From the NCBI RefSeq assembly GCF_024198215.1, contig NZ_JAKCFA010000017.1:124001-188000 (forward strand): a DNA stretch of 64,000 nt, in the 5' to 3' direction. Made by a program: the position numbers and the translations under genes. Source of the stretch: Myxococcus qinghaiensis (lineage in GTDB: Bacteria; Myxococcota; Myxococcia; Myxococcales; Myxococcaceae). Below, piece by piece: positions 25,394 through 34,905 of the stretch (its first letter is position 1; each line of letters starts with the position of its first letter). Under the pieces are notes generated by a model. That model was not told the origin of the DNA and made no database searches. It worked only from the letters and a program-made list of their open reading frames with translations.

Positions 25394-25936
25394 TCACGGG
25401 TGCGCGGGGGACGCGGACGTCAGGCGCTCCCCCGTGCCCATGGGCACCACCGGTGTCGTCGAGGCCGAGGGCTGCACGCCCAGGTACTCGCGCCGCGTGC
25501 CCAGCAGGTTGTCGAAGAACGGGTGTGTCACGCACCAGTTCGCGTTCTGGTCCGTGCCCAGGTGGTGGTCGTAGTGCCAGGGCAGGTGCTCGCGAGCCCA
25601 CTGGGGGTCCAGGTGCGCGCGGCGGTGGACGCGGTAGTAGTTCACCGCGCAGGCCCACACGGTGCCCACGAAGAAGGGAGCCACCGGGAACAGCGGCGCG
25701 TGCGCCAGGGCCACGGCGGCCAGCCCGAGCAGCTCCTTCGTCTGCGCGGACCAGGTCCACAGCGAGCGCAGGTACTGGTCATCCAGCATGTCGTGCTTGC
25801 GGGACGCCTGGTGGTGCTCGTGCCAGTGGAAGCCCCAGAAGCTTCCCCGGTGTCGTCCCAGGCCATGCAGCACGTACTTGTGCAGCGCCCATTCACCGAA
25901 ATTGGAGTACGCCCAGCCCAGAGGGATGCCGATCAT
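25394..25936 (-). CDS. Fatty acid hydroxylase/sterol desaturase-family membrane protein
   Basis: 180 aa, ATG 25936 with GGAG upstream. Histidine motifs HKYVLH (about 19-24), HWHEHHQASRKH (about 38-49), HRRAH (about 101-105) and HYDHH (about 122-126) form the di-iron site of the fatty acid hydroxylase superfamily, with three membrane segments between. It is shorter than eukaryotic homologues but normal for bacterial carotenoid/fatty acid hydroxylases. It is divergently transcribed from a TetR regulator (26034), which probably controls it. It is convergent with the lipoprotein gene ending at 25386, only 7 bp away. Confidence 0.82.
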   Translation of the reverse strand: MIGIPLGWAYSNFGEWALHKYVLHGLGRHRGSFWGFHWHEHHQASRKHDMLDDQYLRSLWTWSAQTKELLGLAAVALAHAPLFPVAPFFVGTVWACAVNYYRVHRRAHLDPQWAREHLPWHYDHHLGTDQNANWCVTHPFFDNLLGTRREYLGVQPSASTTPVVPMGTGERLTSASPAHP

Positions 25937-25984
25937 CTTCGCTCTCCAGGGGGGCGCCCGGCCGACGCCCCACCCTCAATATCA

Positions 25985-25998
25985 TGACTATTTGGTCA
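25985..25998. promoter_or_regulatory. Candidate TetR operator (TGAC-N6-GTCA inverted repeat)
   Basis: A perfect 4-bp inverted repeat TGAC-TATTTG-GTCA lies in the only AT-rich stretch (about 25975-26020) between the divergent hydroxylase gene and the TetR gene. Position and symmetry fit an operator controlling both promoters. Half-sites are short, so chance is possible. Confidence 0.4.
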
Positions 25999-26033
25999 CT
26001 CTTTATCTATCACGCAATGAGTCGGAGCGCACG

Positions 26034-26759
26034 ATGGTGAGCCGCGACGGCACGAGAGACAGGGGCGTGGAGGCGGACAAGCGGCCGGGGAGGCCGGGTG
26101 GCCGGAGGGAGACGGCGCGGCGGGAGCGGACGAAGGAGCTGGAGGACGCGGCGCTGCGGCTCTTCGTGGAGCGGGGGCTGGACGCGGTGACCATCGACGA
26201 CATCACCCAGGCGGCCGGCGTGGCCAAGGGGACGTTCTACCGGTACTTCGTCGACAAGGCGGGGCTGGTGGAGGCGCTGTTGGAGCCGGTGCGGGGCGAG
26301 TTGCTCTCGGGGTTGGAGGCGTGCGGCCAGGCGCTCGGGAAGGCGCGCGGCGTGGAGGCGATGTTCGAGGCGTACCGGGCGATGGCGGCCGTCATCGCGA
26401 GCGCGTTGTTGCAGTACCCGGGGGTGGTGCGGCTGTACCTCCAGGAGAGCCGGGGGCCGGCGGTGGGGGCGCGGCAGAAGGTGGCGGAGCTGGCGCGGGA
26501 GGTGTCGCGACATGCGGTGGACATCACCCAGAAGGCGCACACGCATGGGCTGTTGAGGCCGATACGGCCGGCGGTGAGCGGGCTCGCGGTGGTGGGGGCA
26601 GTGGAGCGGTTGTTGCTCGCGGTGTTGAGTGAGGAGGACATCGGCAATCCGCTGGAGTTGCCGGATGCGCTGACGACGCTGGTGTTGGATGGACTGCGAG
26701 TGCCGCCTGGGACACGGGAGGGGCGCCGGAAGTTGGACGGGGGGGCCAAGCGCACTTAA
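26034..26759 (+). CDS. TetR/AcrR-family transcriptional regulator
   Basis: 241 aa from the ATG at 26034. After a basic, low-complexity N-terminal extension of about 35 residues comes the helix-turn-helix: ALRLFVERGLDAVTIDDITQ, then AAGVAKGTFYRYFVDKAGLV, the classic TetR signature. The rest is a helical ligand-binding domain (AMAAVIASALLQYPGVVRLY) ending in a basic tail. It is divergent from the hydroxylase at 25936, whose substrate or product lipid is the obvious ligand guess. The lytic transglycosylase gene starts 9 bp downstream and may be in the same transcript. Confidence 0.9.
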   Translation: MVSRDGTRDRGVEADKRPGRPGGRRETARRERTKELEDAALRLFVERGLDAVTIDDITQAAGVAKGTFYRYFVDKAGLVEALLEPVRGELLSGLEACGQALGKARGVEAMFEAYRAMAAVIASALLQYPGVVRLYLQESRGPAVGARQKVAELAREVSRHAVDITQKAHTHGLLRPIRPAVSGLAVVGAVERLLLAVLSEEDIGNPLELPDALTTLVLDGLRVPPGTREGRRKLDGGAKRT

Positions 26760-26768
26760 GGGTGGGGA

Positions 26769-27665
26769 GTGGCGCGCAAGCGGGCCCTGGGTGGCTTCAG
26801 CATTCCGTGGTGGGCGTGGGTGGGGCTGGCGGCCGTCGTGCCGGTGGTCCTCATCAACGGGGCCATCTCGTGGCTGGGTGACACGCATGTGTCGCCGTTG
26901 TCGCTGTCGTTCCTGGAGATGAAGGTGAACGCGCTGGGCACGTATGTGGCGCACCGGCCGTCGTGTCTGCTGGACGGGCACGAGCCGCTGGAGCCGCTCA
27001 TCGCGCGGGCGGAGCGGCGGCACGGGCTGCCTCCGGGGTTGTTGCAGGCGTTGGTGCTGGTGGAGTCGGAGGGGCGGGTGCACCGCATCTCTCCGGCGGG
27101 AGCGATGGGGCCCGGGCAGTTGATGCCCACCACGGCGGTGATGCTGGGGGTGGCGGACCCGTTCGACCCGGAGCCGGCGCTGGATGGGAGCGCGAGGTAT
27201 CTGGCCGCGCAGCTGCGAAGGTTTCGGGACGTGAGGCTCGCGGTGGCCGCGTACAACGCGGGGCCCGGCTCCGTGAATGGGCGCGTGCCGAGGAACGGCG
27301 AGACGGAGTACTACGTGCCCAAGGTGCTCACGGCGTGGGTGCGTACGAGGCCGCCGGAGCCGCCGCGCCCTGTGCCCGTGGTGGCGGCGCGTGCGAGGCC
27401 TGTGACGGCCGTGGTGGCGAAGCCCGTGGCGCCTGTGCGGCCCGCTGTGGCGCAGGTGGGCAAGAAGACGGTGGCGGCGAAGCCCGTGGCGCCTGTGCGG
27501 CCCAAGGTCGTCGCAAAGCCGGTGGCGGCGCCAGCACGCACCACGGTGGTCGCCAAGCCCGTGGCGCCCAAGGCGAAGCCGAAGGCCGAGACTGCTCCCG
27601 CGAAAGCGCCCGCGCGCGCGACGCAGGCGAAGCCCGCTGTCACGGTGAACACGCGCCCGGGATGA
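26769..27665 (+). CDS. Membrane-anchored lytic transglycosylase with Lys/Pro/Ala-rich tail
   Basis: 298 aa from a GTG at 26769. One N-terminal transmembrane anchor (WWAWVGLAAVVPVVLINGAI) precedes a goose-lysozyme/SLT domain at about 75-185: IARAERRHGLPPGLLQALVL, the catalytic Glu in VESEGRVH, SPAGAMGPGQLMPTTA, and AVAAYNAGPGSV, all classical transglycosylase motifs. The C-terminal 110 residues are a basic Ala/Pro/Val repeat (KPVAPVRP copies, encoded by near-identical DNA blocks at about 27419-27450 and 27479-27510), perhaps a wall-spanning tail. It cleaves the MurNAc-GlcNAc bond in murein. Confidence 0.85.
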   Translation: MARKRALGGFSIPWWAWVGLAAVVPVVLINGAISWLGDTHVSPLSLSFLEMKVNALGTYVAHRPSCLLDGHEPLEPLIARAERRHGLPPGLLQALVLVESEGRVHRISPAGAMGPGQLMPTTAVMLGVADPFDPEPALDGSARYLAAQLRRFRDVRLAVAAYNAGPGSVNGRVPRNGETEYYVPKVLTAWVRTRPPEPPRPVPVVAARARPVTAVVAKPVAPVRPAVAQVGKKTVAAKPVAPVRPKVVAKPVAAPARTTVVAKPVAPKAKPKAETAPAKAPARATQAKPAVTVNTRPG

Positions 27666-27783
27666 GTGGCGCCGCGCGCCGCCAGTGATACGGAGCGAGG
27701 GTTCAAACCTGGCTCGATGACCGGACGATTTCGGGCTCGAACAATTCGCCGCGACGAAAACCAGGTTGCCAGGACTTGTGCTG

Positions 27784-27812
27784 TTGACCTGACAAGGGAT
27801 TGCCGATAGCAG
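27784..27812 (+). promoter_or_regulatory. Possible sigma-70-type promoter of the RHS gene
   Basis: TTGACC at 27784-27789 is followed about 15-17 bp later by GATAGC/ATAGCA (27805-27811), some 45 bp before the GTG start of the RHS gene. The -35 is close to consensus and the -10 is weak. It is the best pair visible in this 190-bp intergenic region. Confidence 0.3.
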
Positions 27813-27855
27813 TGCACCCACGGGTTGGGGGCCGACCGTTCCATGTGAGGGATGC

Positions 27856-30800
27856 GTGAATCGCGTCTTGGTTGGAATTGGTGTGCTTTGGCTCTTCATC
27901 ACGGGTGCCACGGGTTGTCGGCAGCAGGAGGCTGAGAGCGCGCGCGAAGCAACGCCGCGCCACTCTCGTGCCAGGCTCTCCGGGACGGGGACCGGCCTTG
28001 AGGGCCGCTACTATGACGATATGTCTTTCGGGTCCCTGGTCACCACCCAGGTGGACCCCACCATCTTCTTCGACTGGGGCTCCTCCATCCCCAGCGGGAC
28101 GGCGCTGACGGACTCGGATACGTACTCCGTGCGCTGGACTGGCTGGGTGGAGGCACCCACCACCGGCACGTATTCCTTCATCACGATGTCGGACGACGGC
28201 GTCCGCCTCTGGGTCAACGGCACGCTCGTCATCGACAACTGGACGGACCACGCGCTCCAGGAGGACTCGGGCAACGTGAACCTCGTCGAGGGTCAGCTCG
28301 TCAGCATCCGCCTGGATTATTACGAGAACGACGGGGACGCCTTCATGGGTCTCTTGTGGATTGACCCGGACGACAACTGGCTCCCCATCCCCACGGAGTA
28401 TCTCTATCCGCCCGAGACGACGCTTCCGGACGGAGGCAGTCTGCCGGACGCGGGCACCGAGCCGGACGCGGGCACCGAGCCGGATGCGGGCACCGAGCCA
28501 ACGGATGCCGGTCCGCCCCCGGACACGACACCACCGACGTGGCCCGAAGGCCGCCGCCTGAGCGTCTCCGACGTGGCCGCGACGAGCCTGGTGCTGTCAT
28601 GGCCCGCCGCGACGGATGACCAGGCCGTCACCGGCTACGTCCTCTACGAGAACGACGTGTTCCTCGCGCGGACGGGAGCCCTGGTCCGCACCTATACCCG
28701 CTCCGGGCTGACGCGCGGACAGGTCGCCACCTATCGGGTGGAAGCCGAGGACGCCGTCCCCAACGAATCCACCGACGGCCCCTCGGCCGTGGCGGCCACG
28801 CTGCCGCCCGACCCCGCCAATGTCGCGCCCCCGCTGAGCACCACGGGCGTCGTCTCCTTCAAGGAGGCCACGTCCTTCCTGTACTCCGGCCCGGACCCCG
28901 TCCAGTTCGGTGTCCAGTCCGGCGCCCACGTCGAGCGGCGGCTGGCCGTACTCCGGGGAAAGGTCACCTCTCGGACGGGCGCCGCGCTGCAGGGCGTCCG
29001 CGTCTCCGTCCTCCAGCAGCCGGAGGTCGGCTTCACGCTCACGCGGGAGGATGGCCGCTTCGACCTCGCGGTCAACGGTGGCGGCTCGCTCGTGCTCTCC
29101 TACGAGAAGGAAGGCTTCCTGCCCTCGCAGCGCGAGGTGGAGACACCGTGGGGGCAGTACCGTGAGGCGCCCGAGGTGATTCTCGTCGCGCTCGACTCGC
29201 GCGTGACGACCGTCGTCCTGGATGGCACGAGCACCGACACCCAGGTGGCCCAGGGCAACCCCGTCACGGACTCCGACGGGACGCGGCAGGCGACGGTGCT
29301 CTTCCCTCCCGGGACGCAGGTCTCCGTCGTCATTCCGGACGTGGGGACGCGGACGCTCGACTCGCTGTCCGTGCGCGCCACCGAGTACACCGTCGGAGCC
29401 TCCGGCCCCGCCGCCATGCCGGGCACCCTGCCCGCCGCGACAGGCTACACGTATGCCGTAGAGCTCGGCGCGGACGAGGCCATCGCCGTGGGTGCCTCGC
29501 GCATCCAGTTCGACCGCCCCGTCGCATTCTACGTCGACAACTTCCTGGACTTCCCCGCGGGCGACGCGGTGCCCATCGGCTTCTACGACCGCACGACGGG
29601 CAAGTGGGAGGCGGAACAGAACGGCCGCGTCATCGCCATCGTCGGCGTGACGGGCGGCGTGGCCCAGGTGGACATCACCGGAGACGGTACGGCGGAGGCG
29701 GACCCCGCCCTGCTGGCGTTGGGAATCACGTTGGATGAGCGCGAGCAACTCGCCACGCTCTACGCCCCGGGCAAGACGCTCTGGCGCGTGGCGCTGACGC
29801 ACTTCACCCCATGGGACTGCAACTGGCCCTATGGCCCGCCCCTGGGCGCCAGGGCCCCGGACCGCCAGCGGCCCGAGCCCGACGAGTCAGAGGAGCGTCC
29901 CGAGTGCCAGAGCGGCTCCATCATCGAGTGCCAGAACCAGACGCTGGGAGAGTCACTGCCCGTGACGGGCACCTCCTATCAGCTCGTCTACCGCAGCGAC
30001 CGGATGCCGGGGCGACGCGCCAGCCACACGATGCGAATCCCCCTGACGGGCCCGACGCTGCCGCCCGACGTCATCCGCGTCGTGGTGGAGCTGGAGGTGG
30101 CCGGCCGCAAGTTCCGCGCGTCCTACGCCCCCCTCCCCAACCTGGTCCATGAGTGGGCGTGGGACGGGAAGGATGCCTTTGGCCGCACGGTCTCCGGCAG
30201 TCAGGTCGTCGTGGGTCGCACGGGCTTCGTGTACCCGCTCATCTACCAGGAGCCCGCGAACTTCACCCGCTCCTTCGCGGCCATCTCCGGCGTGCCCTAC
30301 AGCGCCGCCCGCGAGACTCGCGAGATGACGCTGTGGCAGTCCTGGTCGACGCCCATCACCCCGTCCCGGGCCTTGCTGCAGCCCGTCGCGGGTTGGTCGT
30401 TCGACCTGCATCACCAGTACGACCCGGACTCGCGCACGCTCTACATGGGCGACGGCACGCGCCGCTCCGCGGGCAACGTCGACGGGGTCCTCGTCGCCCT
30501 GGCGGGTACGGGCGTGGCGGGAGAGGGCGCGGATGGAACCCTCGCGCTCCAGGCGGAGCTCAACTATCCCACCGACCTCTCGGCGGGCCCGGACGGTCGC
30601 ATCTATATCGCCGACTACGGAAACCACCGCATCGTCCGGCTCGACCCGGACGGAGTGCTGCGAGAGCACCACTCCCGTGGCTCGAGCTTCACCCCCGTCA
30701 ACCTCAAGGTGGCTCCCAACGGAAATGTGTACGTCGCGGACTATGACTCGCACCGGGTCTGGAGCATCGACCCCTATGGATTCGCGGTGGTCTACGCGGG

Positions 30801-33800
30801 CACGGGCTCCTACGGGAACACGGGAGATGGCGGACGCGCCGTGGACGCGCGACTCGCCTACCCGGTGGATGTCGACGTGGCCCCCGACGGGACGCTGTAC
30901 ATCGTCGACAAGAACAACCACCGCGTCCGCCGCGTGTCACCCGACGGCATCATCACCTCCGTGCCGGGCACCTACTTCTATCCGGAGAGCATCGCGCTGG
31001 CACCGGATGGCAGCATCTACATCGTGGACATGAATGGACTCCACCGGCTGTCTCCCCACGGAGAGCTGACCTCCGTCAACGAGGTGATGGGGTGCTGCAA
31101 CTTCCAGGAGACCACCATCGAGGCGCTGCCGGATGGCTCCCTGCTCATCATGGCCTCGCAGAACGCGAAGCTGTTCCGCCTCTATCGCGACGGGACGCTG
31201 AGCATCATCGCGGAGGGAGGCGGTTGCGCCACCCCGCTCTACACCCCGGCGAGCCAGGCCCAGTTCTGCCTGTCCGGCGTCGCCCGCTCACCCGACGGCA
31301 CCACGCTGGTGGTGGACTATGCGTCCCATCGCGTGCGGCGACTGATTCCCGTCTTCCCGGAGCGCTCGTCGGAAATCCTGGTGGCTTCCGAGGACGGCGC
31401 GGAGTTCTACGTCTTCGACTCCCACGGTCGCCACCTGCGCACCGTGGACACGCTGACGCAGACCACGCTGCGCACCTTCACGTATGACACCGACGGGCGG
31501 CTGACCGGGTTGCTGGACCGCAGCGGCCAGCTCACCACCATCGACCGCGACACGGCGGGCGCCCCCACGTCCATCGTCGCCCCCCACGGCCACACCACGC
31601 TGCTGGACGTGGATGCGAATGGATACCTGTCCTCGGTGCAGGACCCGGCGGGCGAGTTGGTGGCGCTCGGGTACACGGCCGACGGCCTGCTCACGACGAT
31701 GACGGACGCGCGGCTGGGCGAGCACGCGTTCACCTACGACACGGCGGGACGGCTGACCCGCGATGACCGGGCCTCCGGGAGCTGGAAGACGCTGACCCGC
31801 TCGGTGACGAGCACCGGCTTCGAGGTGACGCTGTCGACGCCGCTGGGTCGCCAGACGCGCTACCAGGTCTTGAAGCCCGCGACGGGCACGCAGCAGACGC
31901 GCACCACGACGACGCCCTCCGGGAGCGCCTCCACCACCGTCGTGAAGACCAGCGGCGCGGAGGTCCACACCCTGGCCAACGGGACGGTGGTCACCGTGAG
32001 CCGGGGGCCCGACCCGCGCTTCGGAATGCAGGTCCCCCTGGTCAGCCAGCGCACGGTCGCCACGCCGGGAGGCCTGACGTCCACGACGTCACACACCCGC
32101 TCCGTGACGTTCGCGCCGGGCGGCACCACCCTGGACCTGGCGAGCCTCACGGACACCCATACCGTGAACGGGCGCGCCTTCACGTCCCACTACGACGCCA
32201 GCACCCGCGAGTGGCTGATGACCTCGCCGCTCGGCAAGACGGTCCGCGTGCGGATGGATGCGCAGGGCCGGGTGGTCCGGCGCGAAGTCGCCGGCCTGGA
32301 CCCCGTCATCTACGGCTACGACACGCTGGGGCGCCTGACGTCCACCCAGCAGGGCAGCCGCATCGGCACGTCGACGTACAATTTGGTGGGCCAGGTGAGC
32401 AGCACCACCGACGCGGCCGGAGGCACCGCCCTCTTCACCTACGGCACGACGGGGCACCTGGTGAGCAGTGAGTTTCCGGGCAGCCGGCTGGTGGGCTTCG
32501 GCTCGGATGCGCACGGCAACCTCACGTCCATCACCCCGCCGGGCCGCACGGCCCACGTCTTCACCTACACGCTGGCGGACGCGATGGGCAGCTACGCCCC
32601 GCCGAGCGTCACGGGAGGTGGCCTGCCCACGGTGTACGGCCATGACGCGGACGAGGCGACCACCAGTGTCAGCCTGCCGGACGGAACCTCGGTCACGTAC
32701 GGCTATGACAGCGGAGGACGGCTCACGACGACCACCGCGCCCGGCATCACCCGCACCCTGAGCTACTTGAGCGGCAGCGGGCAGGTGGACCGGATGACGA
32801 GCGGGGGAGGCTCCAACCTCTCCTTCGTCCACGACGGAGCCCTCCTCAAGGACGTCACGTGGGACGGCGTCGTCGCGGGCCGCGTCAGCTACACATACAA
32901 CGCGGACTTCCAGGTGACCGCCATGGCCATCAATACGAGCGGCGGCACCGTGGACTATCGCTACGACGGTGACGGGCTGCTCAGCGGCGCCGGCGCGCTG
33001 GACCTGACCCGGAACAGCACGAACGGGCTGCTCACCGGCACGACGCTGGGGACGCTCACCACGACCCAGGGCTACAACACCCTGGGCGAGTCGCAGTCCC
33101 TGTCCGCGACGGCGGGCGGCACCGCGCTCTACAGCCACACCATCACCGGGCGCGACGGCCTGGGACGCATCACCGACAAGACGGAGACCGTCCAGGGTGT
33201 GACGAAGTCCTTCCACTACACCTACGACGTCGCCGGGCGCCTGGAGACCGTCTCCATCAATGGCGTGCTGTCCGCGACGTACGGCTACGACAGCAACGGC
33301 AACCGCACCCTGGCGACGGAAGCGGGTGTCACGCGCAACGCCACCTACGATGCGCAGGACCGGCTGCTCACGTCCGGAGGCACGTCCTATGTCTTCGGCC
33401 CCAATGGAGACCTCCAGGAATCCCTGCGCACGGGGGACAGCAATCCCACGGAGTACACCTACGACGCACTCGGTGCCCTCCGGGCGGCGACGCTGAACGA
33501 CGGCACGCAGGTGGACTACGTCGTGGATGCGCTCGGACGGCGCGTGGGTCGGAAGGTGAACGGCACCCTCACGCAAGGCTTCCTCTATGACGGCGGCCTG
33601 CGCGTCGCGGCGGAGTTGAATGGGAGCGGGGCGCTGGTCAGCCGCTTCGTCTATGCGACGCGGGGCCATGTCCCCGACTTCATGGTGAAGGGGGGCGTCA
33701 CCTACCGCATCATCAGCGACCACCTCGGCAGCACACGGCTCGTCGTCAACACGGCCACGGGCGTCGTCGCGCAGCGGATGGACTACGACGCCTGGGGCCG

Positions 33801-34530
33801 GGTCACCACCGATACGGCGCCCGGCTTCCAGCCCTTCGGCTTCGCGGGCGGACTGCGTGACGGACTGACGGGCCTCACCCGCTTCGGCGCGCGTGACTAC
33901 GACGCGGAGACGGGGCGCTGGACGAACAAGGACCCCATCCGCTTCGAGGGTGGCGACACCAACCTCTATGCGTACGCGGCCAATGACCCGATCAACCTCA
34001 TCGACCCGTCCGGCCTGGACTGGAGCGACTGGCAGGACTGGGACCTGGCGGCTGCCGGCGACTTCGCGGCGGCCTTCGGCTCCACCTTGAGCTTCGGCCT
34101 CACGGACCTCATCAACAACGCCACGGGCGCGAGCGCCTTCGTCAACAAGTGCAGCGGCATGTACAACGCGGGCGAGTGGGCCGGGCTCGGCCTGAGCCTG
34201 GCCTTCGGTGGCGCCCACCTGGGACGCAACGCCGCCTACAACGGCTTCAAGCGGCTGTTCCATGACCCTCGCACGTGGGGTTCGGTCCGCAGGGTCTGGA
34301 GCCGTGAGGCCGGCGGTCTCATGAACAAGGGACAGAGCCTGCACCACTGGCTGATTCCCCAGCGCTGGGGCAACGTCAACGCCGGTTTCAACTACATGCC
34401 GCTGACCGCCAGCTTCAACAGCTGGATGAACGGCTCGTCGGCCCTCCGGGTCGGCGTGGAGTGGGGCTTCAAGGGTGTCGTCGCGGGCATCTACGGAGCG
34501 CCCGCGACCGCTGCCCTGAACGACCCCTGA
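27856..34530 (+). CDS. Giant PA14/NHL/RHS-repeat lipoprotein with C-terminal nuclease-like toxin domain
   Basis: 2,224 aa from a GTG at 27856 (GAGG 7 nt upstream). Signal peptide with lipobox TGATGC (Cys about 21). Domains in order: PA14 (about 45-190: GLEGRYYDDM, TYSFITMSDDGVRLWVNGT); a Pro/Asp/Ala/Gly linker with triple DAGTEP; fibronectin-III-like (235-315); carboxypeptidase-regulatory-like (about 360-430); NHL propeller (about 895-1160: DGRIYIADYGNHRIVRLD, DGTLYIVDKNNHRVRRVS); YD/RHS repeats (1195-2045) ending GLDWSDWQDWD after NLIDPSG. The last 175 residues are a variable toxin-type tip with GQSLHHWLIPQRWG (about 2155), resembling the LHH group of HNH/EndoVII nucleases. It is likely surface-exposed and may deliver the tip to competitors. 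No convincing immunity gene is adjacent. Confidence 0.88.
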   Translation: MNRVLVGIGVLWLFITGATGCRQQEAESAREATPRHSRARLSGTGTGLEGRYYDDMSFGSLVTTQVDPTIFFDWGSSIPSGTALTDSDTYSVRWTGWVEAPTTGTYSFITMSDDGVRLWVNGTLVIDNWTDHALQEDSGNVNLVEGQLVSIRLDYYENDGDAFMGLLWIDPDDNWLPIPTEYLYPPETTLPDGGSLPDAGTEPDAGTEPDAGTEPTDAGPPPDTTPPTWPEGRRLSVSDVAATSLVLSWPAATDDQAVTGYVLYENDVFLARTGALVRTYTRSGLTRGQVATYRVEAEDAVPNESTDGPSAVAATLPPDPANVAPPLSTTGVVSFKEATSFLYSGPDPVQFGVQSGAHVERRLAVLRGKVTSRTGAALQGVRVSVLQQPEVGFTLTREDGRFDLAVNGGGSLVLSYEKEGFLPSQREVETPWGQYREAPEVILVALDSRVTTVVLDGTSTDTQVAQGNPVTDSDGTRQATVLFPPGTQVSVVIPDVGTRTLDSLSVRATEYTVGASGPAAMPGTLPAATGYTYAVELGADEAIAVGASRIQFDRPVAFYVDNFLDFPAGDAVPIGFYDRTTGKWEAEQNGRVIAIVGVTGGVAQVDITGDGTAEADPALLALGITLDEREQLATLYAPGKTLWRVALTHFTPWDCNWPYGPPLGARAPDRQRPEPDESEERPECQSGSIIECQNQTLGESLPVTGTSYQLVYRSDRMPGRRASHTMRIPLTGPTLPPDVIRVVVELEVAGRKFRASYAPLPNLVHEWAWDGKDAFGRTVSGSQVVVGRTGFVYPLIYQEPANFTRSFAAISGVPYSAARETREMTLWQSWSTPITPSRALLQPVAGWSFDLHHQYDPDSRTLYMGDGTRRSAGNVDGVLVALAGTGVAGEGADGTLALQAELNYPTDLSAGPDGRIYIADYGNHRIVRLDPDGVLREHHSRGSSFTPVNLKVAPNGNVYVADYDSHRVWSIDPYGFAVVYAGTGSYGNTGDGGRAVDARLAYPVDVDVAPDGTLYIVDKNNHRVRRVSPDGIITSVPGTYFYPESIALAPDGSIYIVDMNGLHRLSPHGELTSVNEVMGCCNFQETTIEALPDGSLLIMASQNAKLFRLYRDGTLSIIAEGGGCATPLYTPASQAQFCLSGVARSPDGTTLVVDYASHRVRRLIPVFPERSSEILVASEDGAEFYVFDSHGRHLRTVDTLTQTTLRTFTYDTDGRLTGLLDRSGQLTTIDRDTAGAPTSIVAPHGHTTLLDVDANGYLSSVQDPAGELVALGYTADGLLTTMTDARLGEHAFTYDTAGRLTRDDRASGSWKTLTRSVTSTGFEVTLSTPLGRQTRYQVLKPATGTQQTRTTTTPSGSASTTVVKTSGAEVHTLANGTVVTVSRGPDPRFGMQVPLVSQRTVATPGGLTSTTSHTRSVTFAPGGTTLDLASLTDTHTVNGRAFTSHYDASTREWLMTSPLGKTVRVRMDAQGRVVRREVAGLDPVIYGYDTLGRLTSTQQGSRIGTSTYNLVGQVSSTTDAAGGTALFTYGTTGHLVSSEFPGSRLVGFGSDAHGNLTSITPPGRTAHVFTYTLADAMGSYAPPSVTGGGLPTVYGHDADEATTSVSLPDGTSVTYGYDSGGRLTTTTAPGITRTLSYLSGSGQVDRMTSGGGSNLSFVHDGALLKDVTWDGVVAGRVSYTYNADFQVTAMAINTSGGTVDYRYDGDGLLSGAGALDLTRNSTNGLLTGTTLGTLTTTQGYNTLGESQSLSATAGGTALYSHTITGRDGLGRITDKTETVQGVTKSFHYTYDVAGRLETVSINGVLSATYGYDSNGNRTLATEAGVTRNATYDAQDRLLTSGGTSYVFGPNGDLQESLRTGDSNPTEYTYDALGALRAATLNDGTQVDYVVDALGRRVGRKVNGTLTQGFLYDGGLRVAAELNGSGALVSRFVYATRGHVPDFMVKGGVTYRIISDHLGSTRLVVNTATGVVAQRMDYDAWGRVTTDTAPGFQPFGFAGGLRDGLTGLTRFGARDYDAETGRWTNKDPIRFEGGDTNLYAYAANDPINLIDPSGLDWSDWQDWDLAAAGDFAAAFGSTLSFGLTDLINNATGASAFVNKCSGMYNAGEWAGLGLSLAFGGAHLGRNAAYNGFKRLFHDPRTWGSVRRVWSREAGGLMNKGQSLHHWLIPQRWGNVNAGFNYMPLTASFNSWMNGSSALRVGVEWGFKGVVAGIYGAPATAALNDP
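28447..28500 (+). repeat. Three 18-bp coding repeats in the RHS linker
   Basis: Three consecutive 18-bp units (28447-28464, 28465-28482, 28483-28500) encode DAGTEP three times, between the PA14 and fibronectin-like domains. The first two are identical and the third differs at two positions. The number of units may vary between strains. Confidence 0.85.
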
Positions 34531-34546
34531 GCATCCCGCTCCACCG

Positions 34547-34575
34547 CCCCGAGCAGGCGTCACCGCTGCTCGGGG
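34547..34575 (+). terminator. Intrinsic terminator after the RHS gene
   Basis: A perfect 9-bp stem (CCCCGAGCA / TGCTCGGGG) with an 11-nt loop begins 17 bp after the RHS stop and is followed by a pyrimidine/T-rich tail (CCTTCTTCGT). It separates the RHS gene from the small membrane protein at 34678. Confidence 0.8.
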
Positions 34576-34677
34576 CCTTCTTCGTCGTGACATGCCGCGC
34601 GGCCACGAAGCGCTCGACGCTCCGCGCGCGGCATGTTGAGTTCGAACCCTTCCGATGAAACGAGTCCCAGGTCGACC

Positions 34678-34905
34678 ATGAAGCGAGCCACCCGCATCCG
34701 TCAGTCCGCGGTCCGCGTCCGCAGCGGCATCCGACTGGTCCTGTTCATGATGGCCCTGTGGCTGTGCGCGATGTTCTTCAACGTGACGTGGGCCGCGAAA
34801 ATCACGGGGGCCCTGGCCCTCTTCTTCACGGCCACGACGGCCCTGGAGGCATGGAACGTGTGGCGCCTGCGTCGCCTTCCACCCGAGGAGCCGAAGCGAA
34901 GGTGA
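34678..34905 (+). CDS. Small two-helix membrane protein
   Basis: 75 aa from the ATG at 34678. A very basic N-terminus (KRATRIRQSAVRVRSG) is followed by two hydrophobic stretches (IRLVLFMMALWLCAMFF and ITGALALFFTATTALEA) and a basic, Pro-rich tail (LRRLPPEEPKRR). It follows the RHS gene by 148 bp, but a strong terminator lies between. Small membrane proteins can be immunity proteins for pore or membrane toxins, yet the RHS tip looks nuclease-like, so I do not call it one. Confidence 0.55.
   Translation: MKRATRIRQSAVRVRSGIRLVLFMMALWLCAMFFNVTWAAKITGALALFFTATTALEAWNVWRLRRLPPEEPKRR

Noticed and set aside
28447..28500. CRISPR-like short repeats
   Set aside because: Three contiguous 18-bp units without spacers inside a coding frame; they encode a linker and are not an array.
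34678..34905. Immunity protein for the RHS toxin
   Set aside because: A strong terminator separates the genes and a two-helix membrane protein is an unlikely inhibitor of a nuclease-like tip; kept only as a small membrane protein.
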